DNA of 22,434 nt from Pseudomonadota bacterium (GTDB lineage: Bacteria > Pseudomonadota > Gammaproteobacteria > Burkholderiales > Ferrovaceae): assembly GCA_021811005.1 (NCBI GenBank), contig JAJZPY010000022.1, positions 1 through 22,434 on the forward strand. The letters are read 5' to 3'. The notes under the pieces are model-generated. The model worked only from the letters and a program-made list of their open reading frames with translations, was not told where the DNA came from and ran no database searches. The translations under genes were made by a program, and so were the position numbers. Shown here one piece after another: positions 1-8,529 of the stretch (its first letter is position 1; each line of letters begins with the position of its first letter).

Positions 1-1
1 T

Positions 2-190
2 TCGGAATCGTTTCCGACGCTGTGGCTGTTCTTCATGGGGCTGCTGTTCATTGGTGTGGTGATGGTGTTTCCGGAAGGCCTGTCGGGCCTGTACAAGACC
101 CATCTGGAACCGCGCCTGTGCCAGCTCATGAAGAAAGGAAAGGGGAAAGACGTTTCCTCAAAACCCAATACCGAAAATGCGGGGGCATGA
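2..190 (+). CDS. urtC: Urea ABC transporter permease UrtC, C-terminal end (partial)
   Basis: This is the last 62 codons of a membrane protein whose start lies left of the window. The reading frame begins at base 2 and ends in TGA at 188-190. It shows a hydrophobic helix (LWLFFMGLLFIGVVMVF) followed by the PEGLSGL motif and a basic cytoplasmic tail, the usual ending of LivM/UrtC-type branched permeases. UrtC pairs with UrtB to form the membrane channel of the urea importer. The assignment leans on the neighbours: two ABC ATPases of the UrtD and UrtE type follow directly, then amide and urea hydrolases. Only one base separates the stop from the urtD start at 192, so the genes are probably translationally coupled. 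In Methylophilus a homologous importer also carries short-chain amides, so the substrate may not be urea alone. Confidence 0.8.
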   Translation, partial: SESFPTLWLFFMGLLFIGVVMVFPEGLSGLYKTHLEPRLCQLMKKGKGKDVSSKPNTENAGA

Positions 191-191
191 C

Positions 192-932
192 ATGGCAAAC
201 AAGATCGCACTTTCCATTGAAGGCCTGACGGTGTCGTTTGACGGATTCAAGGCCGTGGACGATCTCAACCTGTACGTCGAGGAGAACGAACTGCGGGTGA
301 TCATCGGGCCCAACGGGGCCGGAAAGACCACGGTCCTTGATCTGATCTGCGGAAAAACCAAGGCCACTTCCGGAACCATCGAGTTCAATGGAATCGAGTT
401 GACCCGCTTGCCGGAATACAAGTTGGTTCAGCTGGGTGTCGGGCGTAAATTCCAGACGCCTTCCATCTATGAAAACCTGACCGTCCTGGAGAACCTGGAA
501 ATTTCCTATCCGGAAGGGCGCAGCGTGCTGGGTTCCCTGATGTTCAAGCGGACTCCCGAGGTCGAACAGAAGATTATTGACACGGCAAGGATGATTTTTC
601 TGGAAGAGCATCTCAATACCCAGTCGGGTTTGCTCAGCCATGGCCAGAAGCAATGGCTGGAAATCGGCATGTTGCTGATTCAGGACCCTGCGTTGCTGAT
701 GCTTGACGAGCCTGTGGCCGGCATGAGCGTGGTGGAGCGCGAAAAGACCGCCGAACTGCTCAACAAGATCGCCCAAGGGCGGTCGCTGATCGTCATTGAA
801 CATGACATGGAGTTCGTGAAACGCATCGCGCACAAGGTGACTGTTTTGCACCAGGGAAAGCTGCTGGCGGAGGGGAGCATGGAGTCCGTGCAATCCAACC
901 CCAAAGTCATTGAAGTCTATTTGGGACATTGA
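192..932 (+). CDS. urtD: Urea ABC transporter ATP-binding protein UrtD
   Basis: This is a 246-residue ABC ATPase of the LivG/UrtD type that powers urea (and possibly short amide) import at the inner membrane. Visible motifs are the Walker A GPNGAGKTT (39-47), the signature LSHGQ (148-152) and the Walker B LLMLDEP (168-174), with a switch histidine in VIEHDMEFV. The signature reads LSHGQKQWLEIG rather than LSGGQ, which is usual for UrtD. I place the start at the ATG at 192, one base after the urtC stop, behind a G-rich ribosome site. An in-frame ATG at 177 would lie inside urtC and add five residues. It should form a heterodimer with the UrtE ATPase encoded next. No key residue is missing. Confidence 0.9.
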   Translation: MANKIALSIEGLTVSFDGFKAVDDLNLYVEENELRVIIGPNGAGKTTVLDLICGKTKATSGTIEFNGIELTRLPEYKLVQLGVGRKFQTPSIYENLTVLENLEISYPEGRSVLGSLMFKRTPEVEQKIIDTARMIFLEEHLNTQSGLLSHGQKQWLEIGMLLIQDPALLMLDEPVAGMSVVEREKTAELLNKIAQGRSLIVIEHDMEFVKRIAHKVTVLHQGKLLAEGSMESVQSNPKVIEVYLGH

Positions 933-942
933 GGGAGACGCC

Positions 943-1647
943 ATGGAACACGCCATGTTTTCAGTTGCCGGCCTGGATGCCGGCTATGGTCAAAGCAAGG
1001 TCATCAATGGCATTTCGCTGGATGTCGGCCAGAAGGAAATAGTCGCCGTGATGGGCCGCAACGGCATGGGGAAAACCACCTTTTTCAAGACCCTGATGGG
1101 GATCATCCCAGCCATGTCCGGGGACGTGAAAGTGGACGGCCAGTCGCTTAACGGCATGGAGTCATTCAACCGGGTGAGGAACGGGATCGCCTACGTTCCC
1201 CAGGGGCGGATGATTTTTTCAAACATGACGGTGCTGGAGAACATCCAGACGGGACTTCCTTCCGATGTCCGGAACAACAAGGTGCCAGACGACATCTATG
1301 CCCTGTTTCCCGTCCTCTACGACATGCGGGCGCGCAAGGGGGGGAACCTTTCGGGAGGGCAGCAGCAGCAACTGGCCATCGCGCGGGCTCTGGTCACCAA
1401 CCCCAAGGTTCTTTTGCTGGACGAACCGACGGAAGGGATCCAGCCCTCGATCATCAAAGACATTGCCAAAACCCTGAAGGAAATCCGGAAATCCAAAGGG
1501 CTGACCATCATCGTGTCCGAGCAGGTCCTGAGTTTCACCATGGAAATTGCCGACCGGTTTTGCGTGATCGAAAAGGGGCGCTTTGTCTATCAGGACATCA
1601 GCGCCAACGTGGATGAAAGCGTCATCAGCAAGTATTTGTCCGTTTAA
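943..1647 (+). CDS. urtE: Urea ABC transporter ATP-binding protein UrtE
   Basis: This is a 234-residue ABC ATPase of the LivF/UrtE type, partner of UrtD in the urea importer. The Walker A is GRNGMGKTT (38-46), the signature is LSGGQQQ and the Walker B is VLLLDEPTEG, followed by IQPSII. The GMGKTT variant of Walker A and the EPTEGIQPSI stretch are typical of UrtE. The start is the ATG at 943, preceded by GAGGGAGA at a good distance; a longer reading from a TTG at 910 would run back into urtD and has no ribosome site. The gene follows urtD after 10 bases and is followed after 18 bases by fmdA. The periplasmic binding protein UrtA and the UrtB permease would be expected to the left of the window. 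Confidence 0.92.
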   Translation: MEHAMFSVAGLDAGYGQSKVINGISLDVGQKEIVAVMGRNGMGKTTFFKTLMGIIPAMSGDVKVDGQSLNGMESFNRVRNGIAYVPQGRMIFSNMTVLENIQTGLPSDVRNNKVPDDIYALFPVLYDMRARKGGNLSGGQQQQLAIARALVTNPKVLLLDEPTEGIQPSIIKDIAKTLKEIRKSKGLTIIVSEQVLSFTMEIADRFCVIEKGRFVYQDISANVDESVISKYLSV

Positions 1648-1665
1648 TCAATTCAGGAGTGCATC

Positions 1666-2898
1666 ATGACCGACACCCTCATCAAAGTGGATCTGAAAGA
1701 GTCGCCCTACACGAACGAAATGATTCACAACCGCTGGCATCCGGATATCCCCATGGCTTGCTGGGTCAAGCCGGGCGATGACTTCATCCTGGAAACCTAC
1801 GACTGGACCGGAGGGTTCATCAAGAATGATGACAGTGCAGAAGATGTTCGTGACATCGATCTGTCCATCGTGCATTTCCTTTCGGGCCCCGTCGGCGTTC
1901 ACGGTGCCGAGCCGGGGGACCTGCTGGTGGTTGACCTGCTGGACATCGGGGCAAAGGACGACAGCCTGTGGGGGTTCAACGGATTTTTTTCGAAGCAGAA
2001 TGGCGGCGGGTTCCTGACCGATCATTTTCCCCATGCGCAGAAATCGATCTGGGATATCCAGGGCATGTTTACAAAAAGCCGCCATGTTCCCGGAGTGGGC
2101 TATGCCGGCCTGATTCATCCGGGCCTGATCGGGTGTCTGCCGAGCCATGAATTGCTGGAACAATGGAACAGCCGGGAGCAGGCCCTCATTGACACCAATC
2201 CCACGCGGGTTCCGGCGCTTGCCAACCCGCCGTTTCCGTCCACAGCCCACATGGGCAAACTGAAAGGCGATGCAAAGGCAAAGGCTGCCACGACGGGCGC
2301 CCGTACCGTTCCTCCGCGCGAACACGGTGGAAACTGTGACATCAAGGACTTGTCGCGCGGTTCGAAGATCTACTTTCCGGTGTATGTGAAAGGCGGGGGG
2401 TTGTCTGTCGGGGATCTTCATTTCAGCCAGGGAGATGGTGAAATCACCTTCTGCGGCGCCATTGAAATGGCCGGCTGGGTGCACATGAAAGTCGAAGTCA
2501 TCAAAGGCGGGATGGCGAAATACGGGATCAAAAACCCCATCTTCAGACCCAGTCCGATCACGCCCCACTACAACGATTACCTGATCTTCGAAGGGATTTC
2601 AGTGGACGAGGCCGGAAAGCAGTATTACCTGGACGTCAATGTCGCCTACCAGCAGGCCTGTCTCAATGCCATCGAGTATCTGACCAAGTTCGGGTATTCC
2701 AGATCCCAGGCCTATTCCATTTTGGGGACAGCGCCTGTGCAGGGTCACATCAGTGGCGTGGTTGACGTACCGAATTCCTGCGCCACCCTGTGGCTTCCCA
2801 CACAGATTTTCGAATTCGACATTCGTCCCAATGCATCAGGGCCAACCCAGTTCATCAAGGGTGGGCCCAGCATGCCGATTGCCTACGACAAGGGGTGA
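1666..2898 (+). CDS. fmdA: Formamidase (acetamidase/formamidase family)
   Basis: This 410-residue protein matches the FmdA/AmdA family, whose best-studied member is the cytoplasmic formamidase of Methylophilus methylotrophus, of nearly the same length. It hydrolyses formamide to formate and ammonia and acts weakly on other short amides. Family stretches seen include NRWHPDIP near residue 22, VGVHGAEPGDLLVVDLLD near 82, GGNCDIKDL near 221 and GDLHFSQGDGE near 249. The start ATG follows CAGGAG at good spacing. It sits between the urea importer and the zinc-ribbon gene fmdB, the same neighbours as in Methylophilus, which supports formamide as substrate. It is unrelated in fold to the amidase AmiE encoded two genes later, so the operon carries two independent amide hydrolases. 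Confidence 0.93.
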   Translation: MTDTLIKVDLKESPYTNEMIHNRWHPDIPMACWVKPGDDFILETYDWTGGFIKNDDSAEDVRDIDLSIVHFLSGPVGVHGAEPGDLLVVDLLDIGAKDDSLWGFNGFFSKQNGGGFLTDHFPHAQKSIWDIQGMFTKSRHVPGVGYAGLIHPGLIGCLPSHELLEQWNSREQALIDTNPTRVPALANPPFPSTAHMGKLKGDAKAKAATTGARTVPPREHGGNCDIKDLSRGSKIYFPVYVKGGGLSVGDLHFSQGDGEITFCGAIEMAGWVHMKVEVIKGGMAKYGIKNPIFRPSPITPHYNDYLIFEGISVDEAGKQYYLDVNVAYQQACLNAIEYLTKFGYSRSQAYSILGTAPVQGHISGVVDVPNSCATLWLPTQIFEFDIRPNASGPTQFIKGGPSMPIAYDKG

Positions 2899-2900
2899 GC

Positions 2901-3215
2901 ATGCCGACCTATGATTTTCTTTGTCCGAATTGCGGCCCGTTTGACCGGCTGCTGAGGATGGGTGAACGCGATGCGGAGCAGCACTGCATCTCTTGTGGCG
3001 CTTTGTCGCCACGCATGATTGCGGCTGCCCCGCGGATTGCCGACATGCCGGAACATCGGCGAAAAGCCATGGCCACAAATGAAAAGTCGGCCCATGAGCC
3101 CAAACACAGGAGCATGTCCGGACATGGGCGAGGCTGTTCCTGCTGCAGCAGCAGTTCAGCCAGCACAGCCCCCAAGGGATTTGCGCACAAGCGTCCCTGG
3201 ATGATCAGTCATTAA
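2901..3215 (+). CDS. fmdB: FmdB-type zinc-ribbon protein
   Basis: This is a 104-residue small protein starting MPTYDFLCPNCG. Two CxxC pairs (C8/C11 and C29/C32) form the zinc ribbon of the FmdB regulatory-protein family. The start at 2901 lies two bases after the fmdA stop, with AAGGGG upstream. The second half is low-complexity, rich in lysine, histidine, serine and cysteine, and contains GCSCCSSSSAS near the C-terminus. In Methylophilus fmdB lies beside fmdA and was proposed to regulate amidase expression; the biochemical role of the family is poorly known. Similar proteins turn up beside amidases and nitrilases, so a chaperone or metal-handling role is equally possible. Operon position and the ribbon are certain; the function is inference. 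Confidence 0.82.
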   Translation: MPTYDFLCPNCGPFDRLLRMGERDAEQHCISCGALSPRMIAAAPRIADMPEHRRKAMATNEKSAHEPKHRSMSGHGRGCSCCSSSSASTAPKGFAHKRPWMISH

Positions 3216-3235
3216 CCGGCAACAAGGATCAACTC

Positions 3236-4270
3236 ATGATACACGGTGATATTTCAAGCAGTAATGACACAGTGGGTGTGGCTGTAGTGAATTACAAGAT
3301 GCCCCGGCTGCACACCAAGGCAGAAGTGATTGAAAACGCCCATGCCATCGCCCGCATGGTGGTGGGAATGAAGGCGGGGTTACCCGGGATGGACCTGGTG
3401 ATTTTCCCGGAGTACAGCACCCACGGCATCATGTACGACACCCAGGAAATGTTCGACACGGCAGCGACCGTTCCGGGAGCGGAAACGGAAATCTTTGCAG
3501 AAGCCTGCCGCATGGCGAACGTGTGGGGCATTTTTTCCCTCACGGGCGAACGCCATGAGCAGCATCCCCATAAAGTGCCTTACAACACCCTGATCCTCAT
3601 GAACAACCAGGGCGAAATCATCCAGAAATACCGGAAGATCATGCCCTGGACTCCGATTGAAGGCTGGTATCCCGGAGAGCAGACCTACGTTTCGGAAGGA
3701 CCGAAAGGCCTGAAAATCAGCCTGATCATCTGCGATGACGGCAATTACCCTGAAATATGGCGGGATTGCGCCATGAAGGGCGCTGAGTTGATTGTGCGCT
3801 GCCAGGGATATATGTATCCGGCAAAAGAGCAGCAGATCATCATTTCCAAGGCGATGGCTTTTGCCAACAACACCTACGTTGCCGTCGCCAACGCCTCCGG
3901 CTTCGACGGCGTTTATTCCTACTTTGGGCACTCGGCCATCATCGGATTTGATGGCCGCACCCTGGGCGAGTGCGGGGAGGAAGAGAACGGCATCCAGTAT
4001 GCGGCGCTGTCCAAGCAACTCATACGGGATTTCCGCCGTCACGGCCAATCGCAAAACCATTTGTTCAAGCTCCTGCATCGGGGCTATACCGGACTCATCA
4101 ATTCGGGTGAAGGCCGGTCCGGGGTTGCCGCGTGCCCTTATGACTTTTACAAGCAGTGGGTCAATGATCCAGAAGGAACGCAACGCCGCGTGGAATCGCT
4201 GACGCGTCCGATGGTGGGTACGGAGGAATGCCCTGTCCCGGGAATTCCCAACCCGGGTGGTCCAGAGTAA
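3236..4270 (+). CDS. amiE: Aliphatic amidase AmiE
   Basis: This 344-residue enzyme of the nitrilase superfamily hydrolyses short aliphatic amides (acetamide, propionamide) to the acid plus ammonia in the cytoplasm. It is very close to Pseudomonas AmiE along its whole length, beginning with HGDISSSNDTVGVAVVNYK. The catalytic residues sit at the same positions: E59 (FPEY), K134 (KYRKIMPW), C166 (IICDDGN) and the supporting E142 (IEGW). The related formamidase AmiF is possible, but the length and the N-terminal sequence favour AmiE. The start ATG at 3236 follows AAGGA. The TAA stop overlaps the ureD ATG by one base, so amidase and urease translation appear coupled. With FmdA it widens the range of amides that this operon can turn into ammonia. 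Confidence 0.93.
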   Translation: MIHGDISSSNDTVGVAVVNYKMPRLHTKAEVIENAHAIARMVVGMKAGLPGMDLVIFPEYSTHGIMYDTQEMFDTAATVPGAETEIFAEACRMANVWGIFSLTGERHEQHPHKVPYNTLILMNNQGEIIQKYRKIMPWTPIEGWYPGEQTYVSEGPKGLKISLIICDDGNYPEIWRDCAMKGAELIVRCQGYMYPAKEQQIIISKAMAFANNTYVAVANASGFDGVYSYFGHSAIIGFDGRTLGECGEEENGIQYAALSKQLIRDFRRHGQSQNHLFKLLHRGYTGLINSGEGRSGVAACPYDFYKQWVNDPEGTQRRVESLTRPMVGTEECPVPGIPNPGGPE

Positions 4271-5103
4271 TGCCGGAAACTGCGAAAGGCTGGCATGCCA
4301 GCCTTTCCCTGGCTTACGACCGCGCAGCACGGGGCACGGTGTTGCGACACAAATCCCATCAGGGGCCGCTTAGAGTGCAGAAAGTTCTGTACCCCGAGGG
4401 CGAGGACGTGTGCCATACCTTGCTGTTGCACCCGCCAGGCGGAATCGTGGGCGGCGACCATCTTCAGGTGCAGGCCTACCTGGGCGAGAAAGCCCACGTG
4501 CTGTTCACCAATCCCGGGGCGAACAAATGGTACCGCAGCAATCATCGGCAGGCACGCCAACAGGTGCGACTGCACGTTGGCCCTCAGGCTGCTCTTGAAT
4601 GGCTTCCGCAGGAAACGATCCTGTTCGACCAGTGCCAGGCAGATATGGCCATGGAAGTCGAACTTGAGCCGGGTGCGGTCATGATGGGATGGGACATCCT
4701 GTGTTTTGGGCGGCGCCATTCGGGAGAAGCTTATTCGCAAGGCCAGGCCCGCTCTTCCCTCGCCATTCGTCGCGGCGGGCGTCTGGTATTGCTGGATCGC
4801 GCGCGCTTTGATGCGCAGGAACCGGTCATGAAAAGCCAGACGGGCCTGGACGGGCACACCGTGATGGGAACCCTGGTTGCGTGCAGCGAGGCATTGAAAA
4901 AGGAAATGCTGGCTGATTGCCGTTCGATTCCGGTCAGAAGCCAGGCCCGGACGGGGATCACATTAATGGATGGCATATTTATTGCTCGTATCTTGGGGGA
5001 CTCTTCGGAAGCGGCCAAGTTGTGGTTCACCGCCATCTGGCACGCACTGAGGCCTCAGTTGTTGGGGCGTCCGGCTGAAAACCCGCGGATCTGGAGGACA
5101 TGA
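4270..5103 (+). CDS. ureD: Urease accessory protein UreD (UreH)
   Basis: This 277-residue protein is the scaffold that binds apo-urease and helps UreF and UreG deliver nickel. Family features include HPPGGIVGGDHL and FTNPGANKWYRS near residues 55-90, WLPQETILFD near 115 and a GWDILCFGR stretch. I chose the ATG at 4270, which overlaps the amiE stop (TAATG). A longer reading from 4228 would lie inside amiE and adds a proline-rich stretch not typical of the family. Six bases separate its stop from ureA. The order ureD-A-B-J-C-E-F-G is a common proteobacterial urease layout. Confidence 0.93.
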   Translation: MPETAKGWHASLSLAYDRAARGTVLRHKSHQGPLRVQKVLYPEGEDVCHTLLLHPPGGIVGGDHLQVQAYLGEKAHVLFTNPGANKWYRSNHRQARQQVRLHVGPQAALEWLPQETILFDQCQADMAMEVELEPGAVMMGWDILCFGRRHSGEAYSQGQARSSLAIRRGGRLVLLDRARFDAQEPVMKSQTGLDGHTVMGTLVACSEALKKEMLADCRSIPVRSQARTGITLMDGIFIARILGDSSEAAKLWFTAIWHALRPQLLGRPAENPRIWRT

Positions 5104-5109
5104 AGCGTC

Positions 5110-5412
5110 ATGGATTTGAGCCCACGCGAAAAGGACAAGTTGCTGATATTTACTGCGGGCTTGCTGGCAGAGCGGCGCAAGGCCCGTGGCCTCAAACTGA
5201 ATTACCCCGAAGCCGTTGCCTACATCACCGCAGCCTTGCTGGAGGGGGCCCGGGATGGAAAAACAGTGGCAGAACTGATGAGTCAGGGAGCTGGCCTGCT
5301 GGGTCGCGACGATGTCATGGAGGGCGTTCCAGAAATGATTCCCGACGTCCAGGTAGAAGCCACATTCCCGGATGGCACCAAATTGGTGACCGTCCATCAA
5401 CCGATTGTGTAG
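5110..5412 (+). CDS. ureA: Urease gamma subunit UreA
   Basis: This is the 100-residue gamma subunit of nickel urease, part of the (alpha-beta-gamma)3 cytoplasmic enzyme that splits urea into ammonia and carbamate. It has the usual length and the hallmark text MDLSPREKDKLLIF, ERRKARGLKLNYPEAVAYI and PDVQVEATFPDGTKLVTVH. The ATG lies six bases after the ureD stop and the purine-rich stretch at the ureD end (GGAGGAC) serves as ribosome site. ureB begins eight bases after its stop. Separate ureA and ureB genes are the usual bacterial arrangement, as opposed to the fused Helicobacter form. Confidence 0.97.
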   Translation: MDLSPREKDKLLIFTAGLLAERRKARGLKLNYPEAVAYITAALLEGARDGKTVAELMSQGAGLLGRDDVMEGVPEMIPDVQVEATFPDGTKLVTVHQPIV

Positions 5413-5420
5413 GGGCCAGG

Positions 5421-5726
5421 ATGATACCGGGTGAATGGAGGCTTGAAGCGGAAGAGATTCCTTTGAACAAGAGCCGCGAGACGCTTGTGCTGGTGGTGGC
5501 CAATCGCGGTGATCGGCCCATCCAGGTGGGTTCTCACTACCATTTTCATGAAACCAACGACGCCTTGGCTTTCGATCGTGACAAGGCCCGGGGAATGCGT
5601 TTGAACATTGCGGCAGGAACGGCCGTGCGATTTGAGCCCGGGCAAGAGCGGACCGTGGAACTCGTGGCCTTTTCCGGAAGCCGGCGGGTTTTTGGATTTC
5701 AGGGAAAAGTTCAGGGGGATTTATGA
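5421..5726 (+). CDS. ureB: Urease beta subunit UreB
   Basis: This is the 101-residue beta subunit of urease. The family core GSHYHFHETN (residues 38-46) and the run DRDKARGMRLNIAAGTAVRFEPG, here broken only by minor changes, identify it. The ATG at 5421 is preceded by AGGGGCCAGG. A longer open frame starting upstream at 5100 runs through ureA in another frame and is not real. The stop overlaps the ureJ start (ATGA), so the beta subunit and the membrane protein are translated together. It packs between gamma and alpha in the trimeric enzyme and has no catalytic residue of its own. Confidence 0.97.
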   Translation: MIPGEWRLEAEEIPLNKSRETLVLVVANRGDRPIQVGSHYHFHETNDALAFDRDKARGMRLNIAAGTAVRFEPGQERTVELVAFSGSRRVFGFQGKVQGDL

Positions 5727-6313
5727 AACGGCATCGGAAACAATCTGTTGTGCGTGGCGTGGCCTGCGTCGCAGCCTGTTTGCTGCCTGGTTTGGCGTTC
5801 GCTCATCCAGGCCACGGGTCGGGAGGTTTTCTGCAGGGATGGGCCCATCCTTTTGAAGGCCTGGATCACCTGGTTGGCATGGTTTCCATGGGAATCTGGA
5901 CGGCCATGGCTTCCTCCTACCGCCAGCGTGTGGCCGTCCTTGCGTCGTTCCTGACAGGAATGCTGTCAGGAAGCTTTCTTGGAATACAGGGCATAGCCCC
6001 TTCCTGGGTAGAGTCTTCCCTGATCGCGAGTGTGCTCGCAACAGGCACCCTGCTGCTCTGGGCCAAGCCGTGCACCATGCTGGTGCGAATGTTGGTGGCA
6101 GCCTGCTTCGCCATGTGGCATGGACTTGCCCATGGCCTGGAGATTCCGGCGATGGCAGATCCCGCGAGTTATTTCGCCGGGTTCATGCTGGCCACGGGCC
6201 TGCTGCTGAGCCTTGGGGTGGTAATGGGCCAGTGGATACATCGCTCCCTCAGCAGAACCCGGTGGGCAGGTGCCGGGGTGCTCGGTCTTGCCTTGATCGT
6301 CATGGGAAGCTGA
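5723..6313 (+). CDS. ureJ: HupE/UreJ family membrane protein (probable nickel import)
   Basis: This is a 196-residue membrane protein with an N-terminal signal-like segment ending near AFAHPGHG (28-32) and several further hydrophobic helices. The motifs HPGHG, HPFEGLDHL (42-50) and MWHGLAHGLE are the histidine-rich metal signature of the HupE/UreJ family. HupE proteins are nickel or cobalt permeases found beside NiFe-hydrogenase or urease genes. Its place between ureB and ureC points to nickel supply for urease. The ATG at 5723 overlaps the ureB stop and has CAGGGGGA upstream. Transport itself is inference from family and context. Confidence 0.9.
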   Translation: MKRHRKQSVVRGVACVAACLLPGLAFAHPGHGSGGFLQGWAHPFEGLDHLVGMVSMGIWTAMASSYRQRVAVLASFLTGMLSGSFLGIQGIAPSWVESSLIASVLATGTLLLWAKPCTMLVRMLVAACFAMWHGLAHGLEIPAMADPASYFAGFMLATGLLLSLGVVMGQWIHRSLSRTRWAGAGVLGLALIVMGS

Positions 6314-6317
6314 TGCC

Positions 6318-8024
6318 ATGGCAACGACATTGTCCCGCCGTTCCTATGCGGAGATGTTTGGGCCGACGGTGGGTGACCGACTGCGCCTGGCCGATACCGA
6401 ATTGTGGATCGAGATCGAACAGGACCACACAATTTACGGCGAAGAGGTCAAATTTGGCGGTGGCAAGGTCATTCGCGATGGCATGGGGCAGTCGCAACAG
6501 AATGCCGCTGAAGTGGCCGATACCGTCATCACCAATGCCGTGATCATGGATCCGATGTGCGGAATCATCAAGGCGGATCTGGCGATCAAGGGAGGGCGGA
6601 TTTGGGGTATCGGCAAAGCTGGAAACCCTGACATACAGCCCGGTGTCACGATTTCCATCGGGGCTGCCACAGAAATCATTGCCGGTGAAGGCATGCTGGT
6701 GACAGCCGGTGGCATAGACAGCCACATCCATTTCATATGCCCCCAGCAGATTGAAGAAGCCTTGAGCTCGGGGGTCACCACCATGCTGGGCGGCGGGACC
6801 GGGCCCGCCACTGGCACATTTGCAACCACGTGCACGCCGGGGCCCTGGCATATCCACAGCATGCTCCAGGCTGCGGAAGCTTTCCCCATGAATTTGGGAT
6901 TCATGGGAAAGGGAAACGTGTCGCTGCCACAGCCGGCCATAGAACAGGTCAAGGCAGGAGCCATTGGATTAAAACTGCACGAGGATTGGGGCAGCACCCC
7001 GGCAGCAATTGACAATTGCCTGTCGGTCGCCGACGTGTATGACGTGCAGGTGGCCATTCACACGGACACCCTCAATGAATCGGGGTTCCTTGAAGAGACG
7101 CTGGGCGCTTTCAAGGGCCGGACGATCCACACATTTCACACCGAAGGGGCCGGGGGCGGGCATGCTCCGGACATCATCAGGGCCGTGGGGCTGAAGAACG
7201 TGCTGCCTTCGTCAACCAATCCCACGCGACCTTATACCGTCAACACGATCGATGAGCATCTGGACATGCTGATGGTGTGCCATCACCTGGATGCCGCCAT
7301 TGCCGAAGACGTGGCTTTCGCCGAATCGCGGATTCGGCGTGAAACCATTGCTGCGGAGGACATTCTGCAGGACATGGGTGCCATTTCCATGATGTCTTCG
7401 GATTCACAGGCTATGGGAAGGGTGGGGGAAGTGATCCTGCGAACCTGGCAGACGGCACACAAAATGAAGGTTCAGCGTGGCCCTTTGCCCGAAGACTCGC
7501 CTCGCAATGACAATTTCCGCGTCAAGCGGTATCTGGCCAAATACACCATCAACCCGGCCATTGCACACGGCATCAGCCACGAAGTGGGATCCATTGAATC
7601 AGGAAAACTGGCTGACCTCGTGATCTGGCGGCCAGCTTTTTTTGGGGTGAAACCTTCCACCATCATCAAAGGCGGAATGATTGCCTATGCCCTGATGGGG
7701 GATGCCAATGCATCCATTCCCACGCCGCAGCCGGTGCATGGGCGGCCGATGTTCGGCAGCTTCGGGCAGGCGCTGTCCCATTCGGTGACGTTTGTTTCGC
7801 AAGCATCCCTCGACAATTTTTCTGTACAGGGTCTGGGGTTGAGGAAACCCCTGGTTGCCGTGAAAAACACCCGCCGCCTGGAAAAAAAGGACATGGTCTA
7901 CAACGACGCATTGCCACAGATTCAGGTGGACCCTGAAACGTATGAAGTGCGCGCAGACGGAAAACTGTTGTCGTGCGATCCGCTGGCTGTCGTGCCCATG
8001 GCCCAGCGATATTTCCTGTTCTGA
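6318..8024 (+). CDS. ureC: Urease alpha subunit UreC (catalytic)
   Basis: This is the 568-residue catalytic subunit, carrying the dinuclear nickel site. All expected residues are present: H136 and H138 (DSHIHF), the carbamylated lysine K219 with H221 (LKLHEDWG), H248 (AIHTDTLNE), H274 (HTFHTEGAGGGH), D362 (SSDSQAMGR), and the flap cysteine and histidine C321/H322 (MVCHHLD). It starts MATTLSRRSYAEMFGPTVGD, the canonical beginning, four bases after the ureJ stop. The length equals that of standard bacterial enzymes, so a fully functional urease is expected. It should assemble with UreA and UreB and be matured by UreDFG and UreE. Confidence 0.98.
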   Translation: MATTLSRRSYAEMFGPTVGDRLRLADTELWIEIEQDHTIYGEEVKFGGGKVIRDGMGQSQQNAAEVADTVITNAVIMDPMCGIIKADLAIKGGRIWGIGKAGNPDIQPGVTISIGAATEIIAGEGMLVTAGGIDSHIHFICPQQIEEALSSGVTTMLGGGTGPATGTFATTCTPGPWHIHSMLQAAEAFPMNLGFMGKGNVSLPQPAIEQVKAGAIGLKLHEDWGSTPAAIDNCLSVADVYDVQVAIHTDTLNESGFLEETLGAFKGRTIHTFHTEGAGGGHAPDIIRAVGLKNVLPSSTNPTRPYTVNTIDEHLDMLMVCHHLDAAIAEDVAFAESRIRRETIAAEDILQDMGAISMMSSDSQAMGRVGEVILRTWQTAHKMKVQRGPLPEDSPRNDNFRVKRYLAKYTINPAIAHGISHEVGSIESGKLADLVIWRPAFFGVKPSTIIKGGMIAYALMGDANASIPTPQPVHGRPMFGSFGQALSHSVTFVSQASLDNFSVQGLGLRKPLVAVKNTRRLEKKDMVYNDALPQIQVDPETYEVRADGKLLSCDPLAVVPMAQRYFLF

Positions 8025-8031
8025 GGTTCCC

Positions 8032-8529
8032 ATGGTTGTGGTTGAACAGCTGGCATCCAGTGAAATTAAGGCAACGGAGTCCCTGACGCTGCCGTTTGAA
8101 TATCGCTGCAAAAATCGCCTGCAAACCAGTCTGGATTCGGGCGAGGAGGTGGGGTTGTTCCTCAAGCGGGGAACCGTGCTGCGCGGCGGGGACCATCTTG
8201 TTTCCCAGGACGGCCGCATCATTGTCGTCAAGGCGGCGATGGAAGCTGTGATGGAAGCGCGCTCGGCAGATCTGCTGCGCCTGATCCGGGCCGCCTACCA
8301 TCTGGGCAACCGGCATGTGGCCCTTGAAGTGACAACCGCCTGGCTGCGGTTTGCACGGGATCATGTTCTGGCGGACATGGTACGTGGCCTGGGTCTCGAG
8401 GTGGAGGAGGTCATGGCGCCGTTTGAGCCCGAGTCGGGAGCTTATGGGAAGCATGTGGGACATGCACATGGGCACAGCTTTGATGGGATCGGCCGTGGTT
8501 CAAGAATTCACGACATGCGAACACGGTAA
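8032..8529 (+). CDS. ureE: Urease accessory protein UreE (nickel metallochaperone)
   Basis: This is a 165-residue nickel chaperone that hands metal to the UreDFG-urease complex. The conserved GNRH motif with its nickel-binding histidine is H95 (YHLGNRHVAL), and H111 follows in a DHVLADMVRGLG helix. The C-terminus holds a modest histidine cluster HVGHAHGHSF (H141, H144, H146, H148), shorter than the poly-His tail of Klebsiella UreE but probably still metal-binding. I place the start at the ATG at 8032, seven bases after ureC; a longer frame starting at 7942 overlaps ureC. The 3' end overlaps the start of ureF. Confidence 0.93.
   Translation: MVVVEQLASSEIKATESLTLPFEYRCKNRLQTSLDSGEEVGLFLKRGTVLRGGDHLVSQDGRIIVVKAAMEAVMEARSADLLRLIRAAYHLGNRHVALEVTTAWLRFARDHVLADMVRGLGLEVEEVMAPFEPESGAYGKHVGHAHGHSFDGIGRGSRIHDMRTR

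Noticed and set aside
910..942. Eleven-codon N-terminal extension of UrtE from a TTG codon
   Set aside because: It lies inside urtD, has no ribosome site, and the ATG at 943 has a strong GAGGGAGA sequence.
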